A stretch of 64,000 nt of DNA from JACCZX01 sp038216465 (GTDB lineage Bacteria > Pseudomonadota > Gammaproteobacteria > Burkholderiales > Burkholderiaceae_F). The notes beneath the pieces are model-generated. The model searched no databases. It saw nothing but the letters and a program-made list of their open reading frames with translations, and was not told the DNA's origin. The stretch covers positions 62,001 to 126,000 of the forward strand of contig JBBQQC010000001.1 of the NCBI GenBank assembly GCA_038216465.1, read 5' to 3'. Positions 17,331-25,238 of this stretch are shown here, one piece after another (position 1 is the stretch's first letter; every line of letters starts with the position of its first letter). The translations under genes and the position numbers were made by a program.

Positions 17331-18545
17331 CTAACTTTTCCCCGATTCAGCCGCTCGCTGTTCAAGCACTTCGATCGCAGGCAACGTCTTGCCTTCGAGA
17401 AACTCGAGGAAGGCGCCGCCGCCAGTGGAGATGTAGCTGATGCGATCACTCAACCTATATTTGGCGATCGCCGCCAGCGTGTCGCCGCCACCGGCAATTG
17501 AAAACGCGCTGTTGGCGGTGGCTTCCGCTATCGCCAGCGCCATTGTTTTGGTCCCTTCGCCAAATGCATCGAACTCGAACACCCCGATTGGACCATTCCA
17601 TATGATCGTGCCCGCACCGCGAACCACATGTGCGAGCGCCAATGCGCTTTGCGGACCGACGTCGAAAATCATTTCGTCGGACCGTACATCATCGGCACGA
17701 CGCACGGTCGCAGCGGCAGTGGCCGAAAACTCTTTCGCCACCACCACATCGATCGGCAGCGGCAGTGTCGCACCCTTTTCCGCGAGCGTCGCCAGTACCT
17801 GCTGGCATTCGGGCACGAGATCGGGCTCGGCGAGCGATTTGCCGATCGCGAAACCTTCGGCAAGCAGAAAGGTGTTTGCAATGCCACCGCCGACGATCAG
17901 ACGATCGACCCTGAGCGCCAGGTTGTTCAACAGCATCAGCTTGGTCGACACCTTCGAGCCAGCGACAATCGCCGCCAGCGGGCGCCTTGGGTTGCGCAGC
18001 GCCTTGGTTAGCGCGTCGATCTCGGCCGACAGCAGCGGACCCGCACACGCCGCCTTTGCGTACTTCGCGATCCCCACCGTCGATGCCTCTGCGCGATGCG
18101 CGGTGCCGAACGCGTCATTCACGTACACATCGCACAGCGCTGCCATTTTTTTTGCAAGTTCGTCACTGTTATTTTTCTCGCCGCGGTTAAAGCGAGTGTT
18201 TTCCAGCAGCACTACCTGCCCGACCGCAACGGTGACGCCGCCTACCCAGTTGCGTACCAATGGCACCTCGAAACCGAGCAGGTCTCCCAGCCTGCGCGCG
18301 ACAGGCGCCAGCGAAAACTGAGCCACCGGCTCGCCCTCAGTGGGCCGACCCAGGTGGGAGGTAACCATTACCGCAGCGCCAGCGCCGAGTGCCGCCCGGA
18401 TTGCCGGCACCGACGCGCGAATGCGAGTGTCTTCTGTGATGTTGCCCCCATCGTCCAGCGGAATGTTCAGGTCCGAGCGTATGAAGACGCGACGTCCGGT
18501 CAGCTGCCCTTCTGCAATCAGGCGATCCAGCGTATTGACGTGCAT
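17331..18545 (-). CDS. pgk: Phosphoglycerate kinase
   Basis: Pgk transfers phosphate from 1,3-bisphosphoglycerate to ADP. The ATG at 18545 gives 404 residues beginning M-H-V-N-T-L-D-R-L-I. Upstream in-frame codons reach into the rhombosortase gene on the other strand and are not family sequence. Landmarks are F-I-R-S-D-L-N-I-P-L-D near residue 22, the T-S-H-L-G-R-P-T-E-G phosphate-binding loop, and the C-terminal G-G-D-T-L-A-A-I nucleotide site. It is the first gene of the pgk-pyk-S41-fba unit and is divergent from the rhombosortase gene. Confidence 0.96.
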   Translation of the reverse strand: MHVNTLDRLIAEGQLTGRRVFIRSDLNIPLDDGGNITEDTRIRASVPAIRAALGAGAAVMVTSHLGRPTEGEPVAQFSLAPVARRLGDLLGFEVPLVRNWVGGVTVAVGQVVLLENTRFNRGEKNNSDELAKKMAALCDVYVNDAFGTAHRAEASTVGIAKYAKAACAGPLLSAEIDALTKALRNPRRPLAAIVAGSKVSTKLMLLNNLALRVDRLIVGGGIANTFLLAEGFAIGKSLAEPDLVPECQQVLATLAEKGATLPLPIDVVVAKEFSATAAATVRRADDVRSDEMIFDVGPQSALALAHVVRGAGTIIWNGPIGVFEFDAFGEGTKTMALAIAEATANSAFSIAGGGDTLAAIAKYRLSDRISYISTGGGAFLEFLEGKTLPAIEVLEQRAAESGKS

Positions 18546-18617
18546 TAGGGGAATTGGAAAAGTCGCGCCGGGAGCGAGCGCGACTCGAGAGGATCGAATC
18601 AGACTCCGGAATTGGGC

Positions 18618-18623
18618 ATTATA
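18618..18623 (-). promoter_or_regulatory. Possible -10 element for pgk
   Basis: The minus strand reads TATAAT here, 73 bp upstream of the pgk ATG, and is the only perfect -10 hexamer in the short divergent region. No good -35 hexamer is seen 16-18 bp away, so the promoter may depend on an activator or the match may be chance. The site overlaps the 5' end of the rhombosortase gene. Confidence 0.3.
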
Positions 18624-18629
18624 CGAACG

Positions 18630-19265
18630 GTGAAATCGATTTCGCTCTCGCGTGCGGAAGTCGTCGCGATCGTCATCGCGGGCGTGATGCTGGCGCTGCA
18701 GGCGTGGTCCGATCTTTCGATGCTCGAATATCAGAACACCGCTTCGGCCGGCCAGGCATGGCGCTGGCTGACCGCGCATTTGGTTCACGTGAACTGGCAG
18801 CACGCGCTAATCAACGCGGGCGCTTTATGGGTCGTCGCGCGCTTGTACGCGCCGGATCTGAACACGTCGCGGCAACTGCTGGCGCTGCTAGCAGCGGCGC
18901 TAGCGATCAGCGCATGCCTGGCCGTGTTCTATCCGTCGATCGTCTGGTACCGTGGACTGTCTGGCGCGTTGCACGGTCTGTACTTCGCCGGCTCGTCGAT
19001 CTGGCTGATCAAGGCCGGGGTAAATAGTGAAACGCGCCGATTTCGCGCGCTGTGGCTGCCGTCGGCGTTGTTCTTGGGGGGCTGGATAAAGGTCGTGCTC
19101 GAGCAGCCCGGCGGCGCGACAACGCCCTATGCCGACTGGCTGGGAGCGGGTGTGGTACCGCAAGCGCACCTTGTCGGCGCAGCCTGCGGTACTTTGCTGG
19201 GGCTACTGTTTGCAGTCAGCGACGCGCACGCGGGTCGCCAGCAGCAGCGACGAAAGCAGCAGTAA
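18630..19265 (+). CDS. rrtA: Rhombosortase (rhomboid-family intramembrane serine protease for GlyGly-CTERM proteins)
   Basis: This encodes about 211 residues from GTG 18630; a TTG at 18612 would add six. Six or so hydrophobic segments fit a minimal rhomboid. Counting from the TTG, it has H-L-V-H-V-N-W-Q-H-A-L-I-N (56-68), the catalytic Ser117 in G-L-S-G and the catalytic His186 in H-L-V-G-A-A-C-G. The short length and the G-L-S-G-A-L-H-G-L context are those of rhombosortase, which cleaves C-terminal GlyGly-CTERM signals of exported proteins. Two S8 proteases with such tails are encoded next door on the other strand, and the 3' ends overlap by 63 bp. The assignment rests on motif, size and this pairing. 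Confidence 0.87.
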   Translation: MKSISLSRAEVVAIVIAGVMLALQAWSDLSMLEYQNTASAGQAWRWLTAHLVHVNWQHALINAGALWVVARLYAPDLNTSRQLLALLAAALAISACLAVFYPSIVWYRGLSGALHGLYFAGSSIWLIKAGVNSETRRFRALWLPSALFLGGWIKVVLEQPGGATTPYADWLGAGVVPQAHLVGAACGTLLGLLFAVSDAHAGRQQQRRKQQ

Positions 19266-21233
19266 TTGCCACAGCGGCAGCGCACCGCCGCCGGAAGGCG
19301 AATTCGATCCGCCGCTGTTGACTGTCAGCACCGCGGCTGGACTGGTCGTCGTACCAAACGAATTGGTCATCACCACTGCAAATGACACATTGTTGTCGCC
19401 TGCGGCGGTAGCAGCTGTCGTATAAGTCGGGCCGGTCGCGCCGGCGATGTTGGCGCCGGCTCGCGTCCATTGATAAGTCGCCACGCCGACGGCTTCGATG
19501 GCGAACGATGCGGTTGATCCGGCGGTGACGGTAATGCTCCGAGGCGCCGTCACGACGAACGGAGGCCCAGCCGCCTGCAGAGCGCGCGTAGCGTCGAGCA
19601 TTCCTGAACCGCACTGACCCGCGTACGGCCGCCCGGGAGCACACGAACTCAGATCGGGAAACGCGCGTGTGCTGGTTGTCAGAGCGCCTCTGACTTGCGT
19701 CACCGAGGCGTTCGGAGTGATCGATTTGATAAGAGCAGCAACGCCTGCCACGTGAGCTGCTGCTGTGCTGGTGCCGAATCTGCCGCTGTAAATCGGCGGT
19801 GTTGCTGGTCCGGCCGTCCCGCTCGGTGTCGTCGACCATACGTAATAGCCATCCCACGCCGGAGCGTCGGTCGGACCGCCGAATCCAAACGTCGCCGGCG
19901 GACCGCCACCCGGTGCACTGAGCGCAACCGCAGCGTTTACGTTCGAATACGACGCGTTTTCACCATTGATCGCGTGCGCAGTCACTGCGACGACCCCACT
20001 GCAGTTGGCCGGCGCACTCAACGTGAACGCGCCTTCGTTGCCGGCGGCCGCAACCACCGTCGCACCCGCATTGATGGCTGCATCGACGGCGCTTTGCAGC
20101 GTGACACTGCACGCAATGCCCGCCTTACCACCGGCTCCGACCAGGATGACTTTCGCCGGGTTGGCGCTGGCCGCCGGCACTGGCACCGGCAGTGTGGTGA
20201 CAGCAACGCCGGCCGCCCACTTGATAGCGTCTGCGACATCGGACATCGCGCCACCGCATTTGCCCAGCGCGCGCACCGGCACAATTCTTATGTTCCAACC
20301 GATGCCCGCAACACCGCCCGCGACGTTGTTGGTCTCGGCCGCCACGACACCGGCGCTGTGCGTCCCGTGCCAAGTGCTGGGGGCATCCTGATTCAACTGG
20401 TTAGGAGTGTTGTCATTGCATAGCGGATTGCTTCTCTCTCCAGCTGACACCGCGTCGCCCGGATCGGCCGGATCGTTATCGCGGCCGTCGCCGTCGTTGG
20501 CAACAAAACCGACGCCGAGTCCCAAGGGATCGTCCGAAATAAAGTCATAGCCGGCCAGGAAGCGGCCATTCGGCGCGTAGGTGCCCAAGGTAGCAAGCCC
20601 CTTGTTATTCAAGTCCGGGTGATTGACGATGCCTGTATCGATAATGGCAACGATGACCGAGGCGTCGCCCTGGGTGCGATCCCACGCAGTGGGCAGATTG
20701 GCACCGCCGGTTGCCGGAGCGTTCACGTTCGGAACCGCCGGTTGCCCCATCGGTACCGCGACAGCGCCGGAATAGGTCGTTGTCGGCGCAAACAGATTCC
20801 ACTGTTTAGTTGCGAAATTAGGATCGTTCGGCACGGCGAACGGTCGCATCGAAACGTCGGGCTCGACATATTCGATCGCCGGATTGTTGGCCAGCCGAGC
20901 TGCAACGGCCTTGGCCTCGGAAAATGGCAGCGGCGCATCGAGCACAACATGCAAGACATCGGCTGCCATCGTGCGAATCGACTTGACGCCCACGCCGGCC
21001 GCAGCCATTTGCGATTGCGCGAGCCGTGCCGACGGATCACGCATCTTGACGATCAGTTTGGCAACGATTTCTTCGCGTTCCGCTGAAGCGGGAAACCCGC
21101 TGAGTGCCGCGTGCTTGGCGGTGATCTTGACAGTGGACTGCGCGACTGCAGCGGGCCACGTAATGACCACGCTCGCGATCGCGGCGACGGCACTCAAACC
21201 AGCCACACCTACACCAATTTTAGGACGCAACAC
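19203..21233 (-). CDS. Secreted S8 subtilisin-like protease with propeptide, Ig-like domain and GlyGly-CTERM tail (protease 1)
   Basis: I chose GTG 21233 because AGAGGA precedes it by six bases; this gives 676 residues. The order is signal region (1-31), an inhibitor I9-like propeptide (about 55-130, with L-I-V-K and E-Y-V-E-P-D), then the S8 domain with triad Asp199, His289 and Ser489 and oxyanion Asn399. An Ig-like domain follows (about 560-639). The tail has a Ser/Gly-rich turn ending G-G-G, a hydrophobic helix (651-666) and a basic end T-R-V-R-V, which is the GlyGly-CTERM layout. The Ser motif is G-T-S-T-A-A-A-H with Ala where Pro is usual. It is probably cleaved by the adjacent rhombosortase and displayed or released at the surface. 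The substrate is unknown. Confidence 0.88.
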   Translation of the reverse strand: MLRPKIGVGVAGLSAVAAIASVVITWPAAVAQSTVKITAKHAALSGFPASAEREEIVAKLIVKMRDPSARLAQSQMAAAGVGVKSIRTMAADVLHVVLDAPLPFSEAKAVAARLANNPAIEYVEPDVSMRPFAVPNDPNFATKQWNLFAPTTTYSGAVAVPMGQPAVPNVNAPATGGANLPTAWDRTQGDASVIVAIIDTGIVNHPDLNNKGLATLGTYAPNGRFLAGYDFISDDPLGLGVGFVANDGDGRDNDPADPGDAVSAGERSNPLCNDNTPNQLNQDAPSTWHGTHSAGVVAAETNNVAGGVAGIGWNIRIVPVRALGKCGGAMSDVADAIKWAAGVAVTTLPVPVPAASANPAKVILVGAGGKAGIACSVTLQSAVDAAINAGATVVAAAGNEGAFTLSAPANCSGVVAVTAHAINGENASYSNVNAAVALSAPGGGPPATFGFGGPTDAPAWDGYYVWSTTPSGTAGPATPPIYSGRFGTSTAAAHVAGVAALIKSITPNASVTQVRGALTTSTRAFPDLSSCAPGRPYAGQCGSGMLDATRALQAAGPPFVVTAPRSITVTAGSTASFAIEAVGVATYQWTRAGANIAGATGPTYTTAATAAGDNNVSFAVVMTNSFGTTTSPAAVLTVNSGGSNSPSGGGALPLWQLLLLSSLLLATRVRVADCKQ

Positions 21234-21426
21234 AGTAGTTCCTCTCGCAGTGTTCGAGTCTTCGCAATGCCAGATATTGAATGCGCCCGAGACGCGCAAT
21301 CGCTTGATTAGCGCCCAAATCCGGAGCGCTTGTCAGCGAGCGCGCGGCGTTCATCAAGTTTCGTACGCGCGTGCAAACAGTAAAACGAGCTTACGTGAAG
21401 ACAACGTCGCGGAGACTCACGTTTCG

Positions 21427-21448
21427 GTCAGCCAAAAGGTGTACCGCG
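21427..21448 (-). promoter_or_regulatory. Upstream copy 1 of a 22-nt sequence shared by both S8 protease units
   Basis: This 22-nt stretch differs at one position from 24080-24101. Here it lies about 180 bp upstream of the protease 1 start. On the minus strand it reads CGCGGTACACC followed by TTTTGGCTGAC. A direct repeat of GTCAGCC brackets it on the plus strand. It may be a regulator site or a conserved leader element. It is not a recognised family. Confidence 0.4.
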
Positions 21449-21476
21449 TCAGCCGGGGCGGCTGCTCGCAGCTCGC

Positions 21477-21505
21477 CGGCAAGCGTTTCGGAAGAACGCT
21501 TGCCG
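21477..21505 (-). terminator. Perfect 11-bp hairpin after the protease 2 gene
   Basis: The arms CGGCAAGCGTT and AACGCTTGCCG are perfect over 11 bp with a seven-base loop. The hairpin begins 12 bases after the protease 2 stop at 21518. No run of U follows on the minus strand, so it is a strong 3' structure and probably a terminator or RNA-end protector rather than a textbook intrinsic terminator. Confidence 0.6.
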
Positions 21506-21517
21506 ACGAGCACAAGG

Positions 21518-23629
21518 CTATTGCGGACGCACGCCCACGCGAACGCGGGTAGCCAATGACAATGCAGCGAGCAGCACCAGTTGCCAGAAGGGCAGCGAAC
21601 CGCCACCTCCTCCGCCGCCAGTCGGTGGCGGTGACCCACCGGTGGACGGCGGCGTCGCTGCCGACACGGTGAGCGTCGCCGATGCGCTAGTGACCGTTCC
21701 CGGCACGCCGTTGGTAATGACAACCGAGTAAGTCGCCCCGTTGTCTGCGGCAATCGTCAGCGCGGGCGTCGTGTACGACGCCGCCGTCGCGCCAGCGATC
21801 GGAACGCCATTGCGGCGCCATTGGTAGTTGAGCGGAGCGCCGGTGGCGTCGACCGAGAACGTAGCGGTCTGGCCTTCCAACACCGATGCATTCTGCGGCT
21901 GCGTGAAGATCACCGGGGGCGCGACCAGCGCGGCGGCGCGCAAAGCAAGATTGGCGTCTAGCAAGCCGGGTCCGCATTGGCCCATGAAGCCGCCCGGCGG
22001 CGGAATCGTGCACACGCCACCCGCTGGATGCGGCCGCACATTGTTCACGAGGAAGGCGCGTATCTGCGCCGGGGTTGCACCCGGAATAATCGATTTGATC
22101 AGCGCAGCCACTGCAGCGACTTGCGGTGTCGCCGCACTGGTGCCGGTGAACCCTGCATAGGCGGGACCGGAGCGTGGCGGAGTCGAGCTGTCGGTACTGC
22201 CCGGCGTCGTGTTGCCGAAAAGGACCGTCGACCAGATGTAATAGCCGAACCAAGTAGGATCGTCGGTCGGGCCGCCTACGCCCAGCAGCGTCGGCTTACC
22301 ACCTCCTGGCGAACTGATCGTCGGCTGAGGCGGAGCCCCGCCGGGCGCGCCAATGTTGGCGTAGTCGGCGTTTTCACCGTTTATCGTATGCGCAGTCACT
22401 GCAATGACGCCGTTGCATTTTGCCGGCACCGAAAGCCCGGTGGCACCGTCGTTGCCGGTGGCTGCCACTACTACCGAGCCCGCGTTGATTGCAGCGTCAA
22501 CCGCGCCTTGCATCGTGCCATCGCATAGGGTCGCCGGATCGCTACCCAAGCTCAGGCTGATTACCTTCGCGGGCGTCGGATTGGTTGGTACACCGGGCAC
22601 CGAAAGGCCGGCCGACCAGCGGATGGCCTCGGCGATATCCGACAGTGACCCGCCGCACTTGCCTAACGCGCGCACCGGAAGAATGCGAACGTTCCAGCCG
22701 ATGCCGGCGATTCCCGTTGCATTGCCGGCGCTCGCCGCGGCGATCCCGGCCATGTGACTGCCGTGCCAGCTGCTGTTCTGCGGCCCCGGATTTCCGTCGT
22801 CGCAAATAGACGGATACATCGATTCTTCTTGCGTCGTAACGAAGTCACCCGGATCGGACGGGTCGGGATCGCGTCCATCGCCGTCGTTGGCGACGAAATT
22901 GGCCGGCAACGTCCCCGCGCCCACGTTGTCTGAAATGAAGTCATAGCCTGCGAGGAAGCGGCCGTTGGGTACGTACCTATCGCTAAACGGTGCGATGCCA
23001 GCGCCGTTCAGGTCTTGATGGTTGACGATGCCAGTGTCCACGATCGCAATCACCACGCTGTTGTGTCCGGTAGTCACGTCCCAAGCCAGCGGCAGGTTCG
23101 CGCCACCGGTTGCAACCGCCGATTTCGTGCCACCGGCCTGCAGAGCGCCGGTGTACGTCGACGTCGGAGCGAAAAGATTCCACTGAAAATCGTTGAAGCG
23201 CGTGTCGTTCGGCGTCACCGCAATCTTCAGCATCACATCGGGCTCTGCGTATTCCACTGCTGCGTCCCGTGCCAGGCGCGCCGCGACCGCACGCGCTTCC
23301 GACAAGGGCAACGGCGTGTCGAGTGCCAGCAGCGTCGCACTGCCCGCCATCGCGCGCACGGACTTCATCCCGACGCCTGCGGTCGCCGATAGCGCCTGCA
23401 CGCGCGACGCCGCCATCGGGCTCACCAATTCGCTTGCTGTCGGAGCGCGCAGCTTGACGATCAATCGCCCCACCATTTGCTCGCGCGCGGTGGTGACCGG
23501 TGCGACAGTGCCGTTGAGCGCCGCCTGCTTGGCAGTGATCTTGGCAGTCGAAGTGGCAGTCGGCGAAGGCAGCGCGATAGCGACGCTGGCCATGAAGGCG
23601 CCGCTCAGACCCAGCAGTTGACGATTCAC
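21518..23629 (-). CDS. Secreted S8 subtilisin-like protease with propeptide, Ig-like domain and GlyGly-CTERM tail (protease 2)
   Basis: GTG 23629 is chosen because AAAGGA precedes it by six bases; this gives 703 residues. The layout parallels protease 1: signal region (1-25), I9-like propeptide (about 55-138, with L-I-V-K, V-R-A-M-A-G and E-Y-A-E-P-D), then the S8 domain with triad Asp198, His289 and Ser498 (G-T-S-A-A-T-P) and Asn393. An Ig-like domain follows (about 572-656). A Pro/Thr linker and a run of seven Gly lead to a hydrophobic helix (679-694) and T-R-V-R-V. The two proteases are paralogues, alike throughout but clearly diverged. It follows a propeptide-like lipoprotein gene by 32 bp and is very likely co-transcribed with it. 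Confidence 0.88.
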   Translation of the reverse strand: MNRQLLGLSGAFMASVAIALPSPTATSTAKITAKQAALNGTVAPVTTAREQMVGRLIVKLRAPTASELVSPMAASRVQALSATAGVGMKSVRAMAGSATLLALDTPLPLSEARAVAARLARDAAVEYAEPDVMLKIAVTPNDTRFNDFQWNLFAPTSTYTGALQAGGTKSAVATGGANLPLAWDVTTGHNSVVIAIVDTGIVNHQDLNGAGIAPFSDRYVPNGRFLAGYDFISDNVGAGTLPANFVANDGDGRDPDPSDPGDFVTTQEESMYPSICDDGNPGPQNSSWHGSHMAGIAAASAGNATGIAGIGWNVRILPVRALGKCGGSLSDIAEAIRWSAGLSVPGVPTNPTPAKVISLSLGSDPATLCDGTMQGAVDAAINAGSVVVAATGNDGATGLSVPAKCNGVIAVTAHTINGENADYANIGAPGGAPPQPTISSPGGGKPTLLGVGGPTDDPTWFGYYIWSTVLFGNTTPGSTDSSTPPRSGPAYAGFTGTSAATPQVAAVAALIKSIIPGATPAQIRAFLVNNVRPHPAGGVCTIPPPGGFMGQCGPGLLDANLALRAAALVAPPVIFTQPQNASVLEGQTATFSVDATGAPLNYQWRRNGVPIAGATAASYTTPALTIAADNGATYSVVITNGVPGTVTSASATLTVSAATPPSTGGSPPPTGGGGGGGSLPFWQLVLLAALSLATRVRVGVRPQ

Positions 23630-23661
23630 GGAAATTCCTTTCAACGGACTGCAAACATGCG

Positions 23662-24009
23662 TTACTGAGCCTTCATCATCGAATCAAGCTCGACGTACTG
23701 AAATGCGCCCGAAGCCTTCAGGCGTTCGATCAACTGCGGCACCTCGCTGCGTTGCGCGGGTGCGGTGAGGTGGACGATGTGTGCATCGCCGGCCATCGCG
23801 CGCACGTATCGGGCGCCAGCCGTCTGGCCGAGCGTTGCGCGAATCGGTTTCATTACGGCAGACGAATCGCCAGTAGCCACACGAGGCTTGACGATGATCG
23901 CTGCGATCACGGGGGCGTCGTTCGGCGTCATTGAAGCAGGGCCTGAGCAAGCGCCGAGCGCGATCAGCAACAAGATTAGAACTGCGGCAGACGCTCGGGC
24001 GATAAGCAT
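23662..24009 (-). CDS. Small lipoprotein resembling the S8 protease propeptide (inhibitor I9-like)
   Basis: The ATG at 24009 gives 115 residues with a lipoprotein signal whose lipobox L-G-A-C places the lipidated Cys at 21. The mature part aligns by eye with the propeptides of proteases 1 and 2: A-I-I-V-K-P at 36-41 against L-I-V-K-L-R, V-R-A-M-A-G at 69-74 (identical to protease 2) and Q-Y-V-E-L-D at 104-109 against E-Y-A-E-P-D. There is no protease domain. It may be a stand-alone chaperone or inhibitor of the adjacent proteases, held at a membrane. It lies immediately upstream of protease 2 in the same direction. The function is inferred from resemblance and position only. Confidence 0.72.
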   Translation of the reverse strand: MLIARASAAVLILLLIALGACSGPASMTPNDAPVIAAIIVKPRVATGDSSAVMKPIRATLGQTAGARYVRAMAGDAHIVHLTAPAQRSEVPQLIERLKASGAFQYVELDSMMKAQ

Positions 24010-24079
24010 TGGGCAGCGAGGGTTAACAAGCAACGCGCGGGACCTGCGCAACGGTACCTACATTCCCACCAACGCGCCT

Positions 24080-24101
24080 GTCAGCCAAAAGGCGTACCGC
24101 G
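24080..24101 (-). promoter_or_regulatory. Upstream copy 2 of the 22-nt sequence shared by both S8 protease units
   Basis: This copy differs from 21427-21448 at a single base and lies 71 bp upstream of the lipoprotein start, downstream of the gap terminator. Its position just ahead of the first gene of the lipoprotein-protease 2 unit fits a promoter-proximal or leader role. Flanking bases on both sides are unrelated between the two places, so the match is not simply extended paralogy. Confidence 0.42.
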
Positions 24102-24117
24102 AGACGGCAAAGCGACG

Positions 24118-24145
24118 AAATAAAACGGTGGGCCCGCCGTTATTT
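24118..24145 (-). terminator. Probable terminator of the tkt-gap transcript
   Basis: On the minus strand an A-rich entry (AAATAACGG) pairs with CCGTT and a U-rich exit (TTATTT) around a GC-rich centre of GGGCCC, with one mismatch and one bulge. It lies 34 bp after the gap stop. The A/U-rich flanks suit termination in either direction. Confidence 0.6.
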
Positions 24146-24179
24146 GGCGCTCACCAGTGTGGTAACCGTGTCACTGCGG

Positions 24180-25238
24180 TTACAAACGGAGCGCTGCGGC
24201 AGCGCCGGCACGCGGTGAGGCCATGTCGCTACCGGCGCTCATCAGCGCAATAGCGGTATCCAGCATGCGGTTCGAGAAGCCCCATTCGTTGTCGTACCAG
24301 CTGGAAACTTTGACCAGACGTCCCGCCACCTTGGTCAGCGTGGCGTCGAAGATTGACGAGCGGGGATCATGGTTGAAATCGCTCGACACCAGCGGTGCGG
24401 TGTTCACACCAAGTATTCCTTTCAACTCCCCATCGGCAGCGGCCTGCATGATCGCGTTGACCTCATCGACCGTCGTATCTCGCGCCGAAATAAACGTCAG
24501 GTCGACGATCGATACATTAATGGTCGGCACGCGGATCGCGTAACCGTCGAGCTTGCCGTTTAACTCCGGCATCACAAGACCGACTGCCGACGCGGCGCCG
24601 GTCTTGGTCGGAATCATGTTGTGCGCGGCCGCGCGCGCGCGCCGCAGGTCTTCGTGATAGACGTCGGTCAGCACTTGGTCGTTCGTATACGAGTGAATCG
24701 TCGTCATCAGCCCGCTCACAATGCCGATCTTTTCGTGCAGCGGTTTGACCAGTGGCGCCAGGCAGTTGGTCGTGCAAGACGCGTTCGATATCACGGTGTG
24801 CGTCGCTTTCAAGGTGCGGTCGTTGACGCCGTAAACGATCGTCGCGTCGACATCCTTGCCGCCCGGCGCCGAGATGATTACTTTCTTTGCGCCAGCCGCC
24901 AGATGGGCCGATGCCTTGTCCTTGGTCGTGAAAAAACCGGTGCACTCAAGCACCACGTCAACACCGAGCTCGCGCCACGGCAGCTCCGCAGGGTTGCGCT
25001 GCGCGAGCACGCGAATCCGGTCGCCGTTAACCACCATTGAATCGCCATCGACAACAGCGGTACCCGGAAACGGACCGTGCGTCGTGTCGTACTTGGTCAG
25101 GTGAACGTTGGTTTTCGGGTCGCCGAGATCGTTGATCGCCACGATCTGGAGATCGTGCCTTTCACCGGATTCGTAATGTGCCCGCAGAATGTTGCGGCCG
25201 ATGCGGCCGTAACCGTTGATGGCCACCTTGGTCGTCAT
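24180..25238 (-). CDS. gap: Glyceraldehyde-3-phosphate dehydrogenase, type I
   Basis: Gap oxidises glyceraldehyde-3-phosphate to 1,3-bisphosphoglycerate using NAD. The 352-residue product has the N-terminal A-I-N-G-Y-G-R-I-G-R-N nucleotide loop, the active-site S-N-A-S-C-T-T-N-C-L near residue 155 and the S-W-Y-D-N-E-W-G-F-S motif near residue 320. An Ala-rich tail of about 15 residues after the usual end (L-M-S-A-G onward) makes it slightly longer than most family members. It starts directly at the tkt stop (TAA then ATG), so the two are coupled. Confidence 0.95.
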   Translation of the reverse strand: MTTKVAINGYGRIGRNILRAHYESGERHDLQIVAINDLGDPKTNVHLTKYDTTHGPFPGTAVVDGDSMVVNGDRIRVLAQRNPAELPWRELGVDVVLECTGFFTTKDKASAHLAAGAKKVIISAPGGKDVDATIVYGVNDRTLKATHTVISNASCTTNCLAPLVKPLHEKIGIVSGLMTTIHSYTNDQVLTDVYHEDLRRARAAAHNMIPTKTGAASAVGLVMPELNGKLDGYAIRVPTINVSIVDLTFISARDTTVDEVNAIMQAAADGELKGILGVNTAPLVSSDFNHDPRSSIFDATLTKVAGRLVKVSSWYDNEWGFSNRMLDTAIALMSAGSDMASPRAGAAAALRL

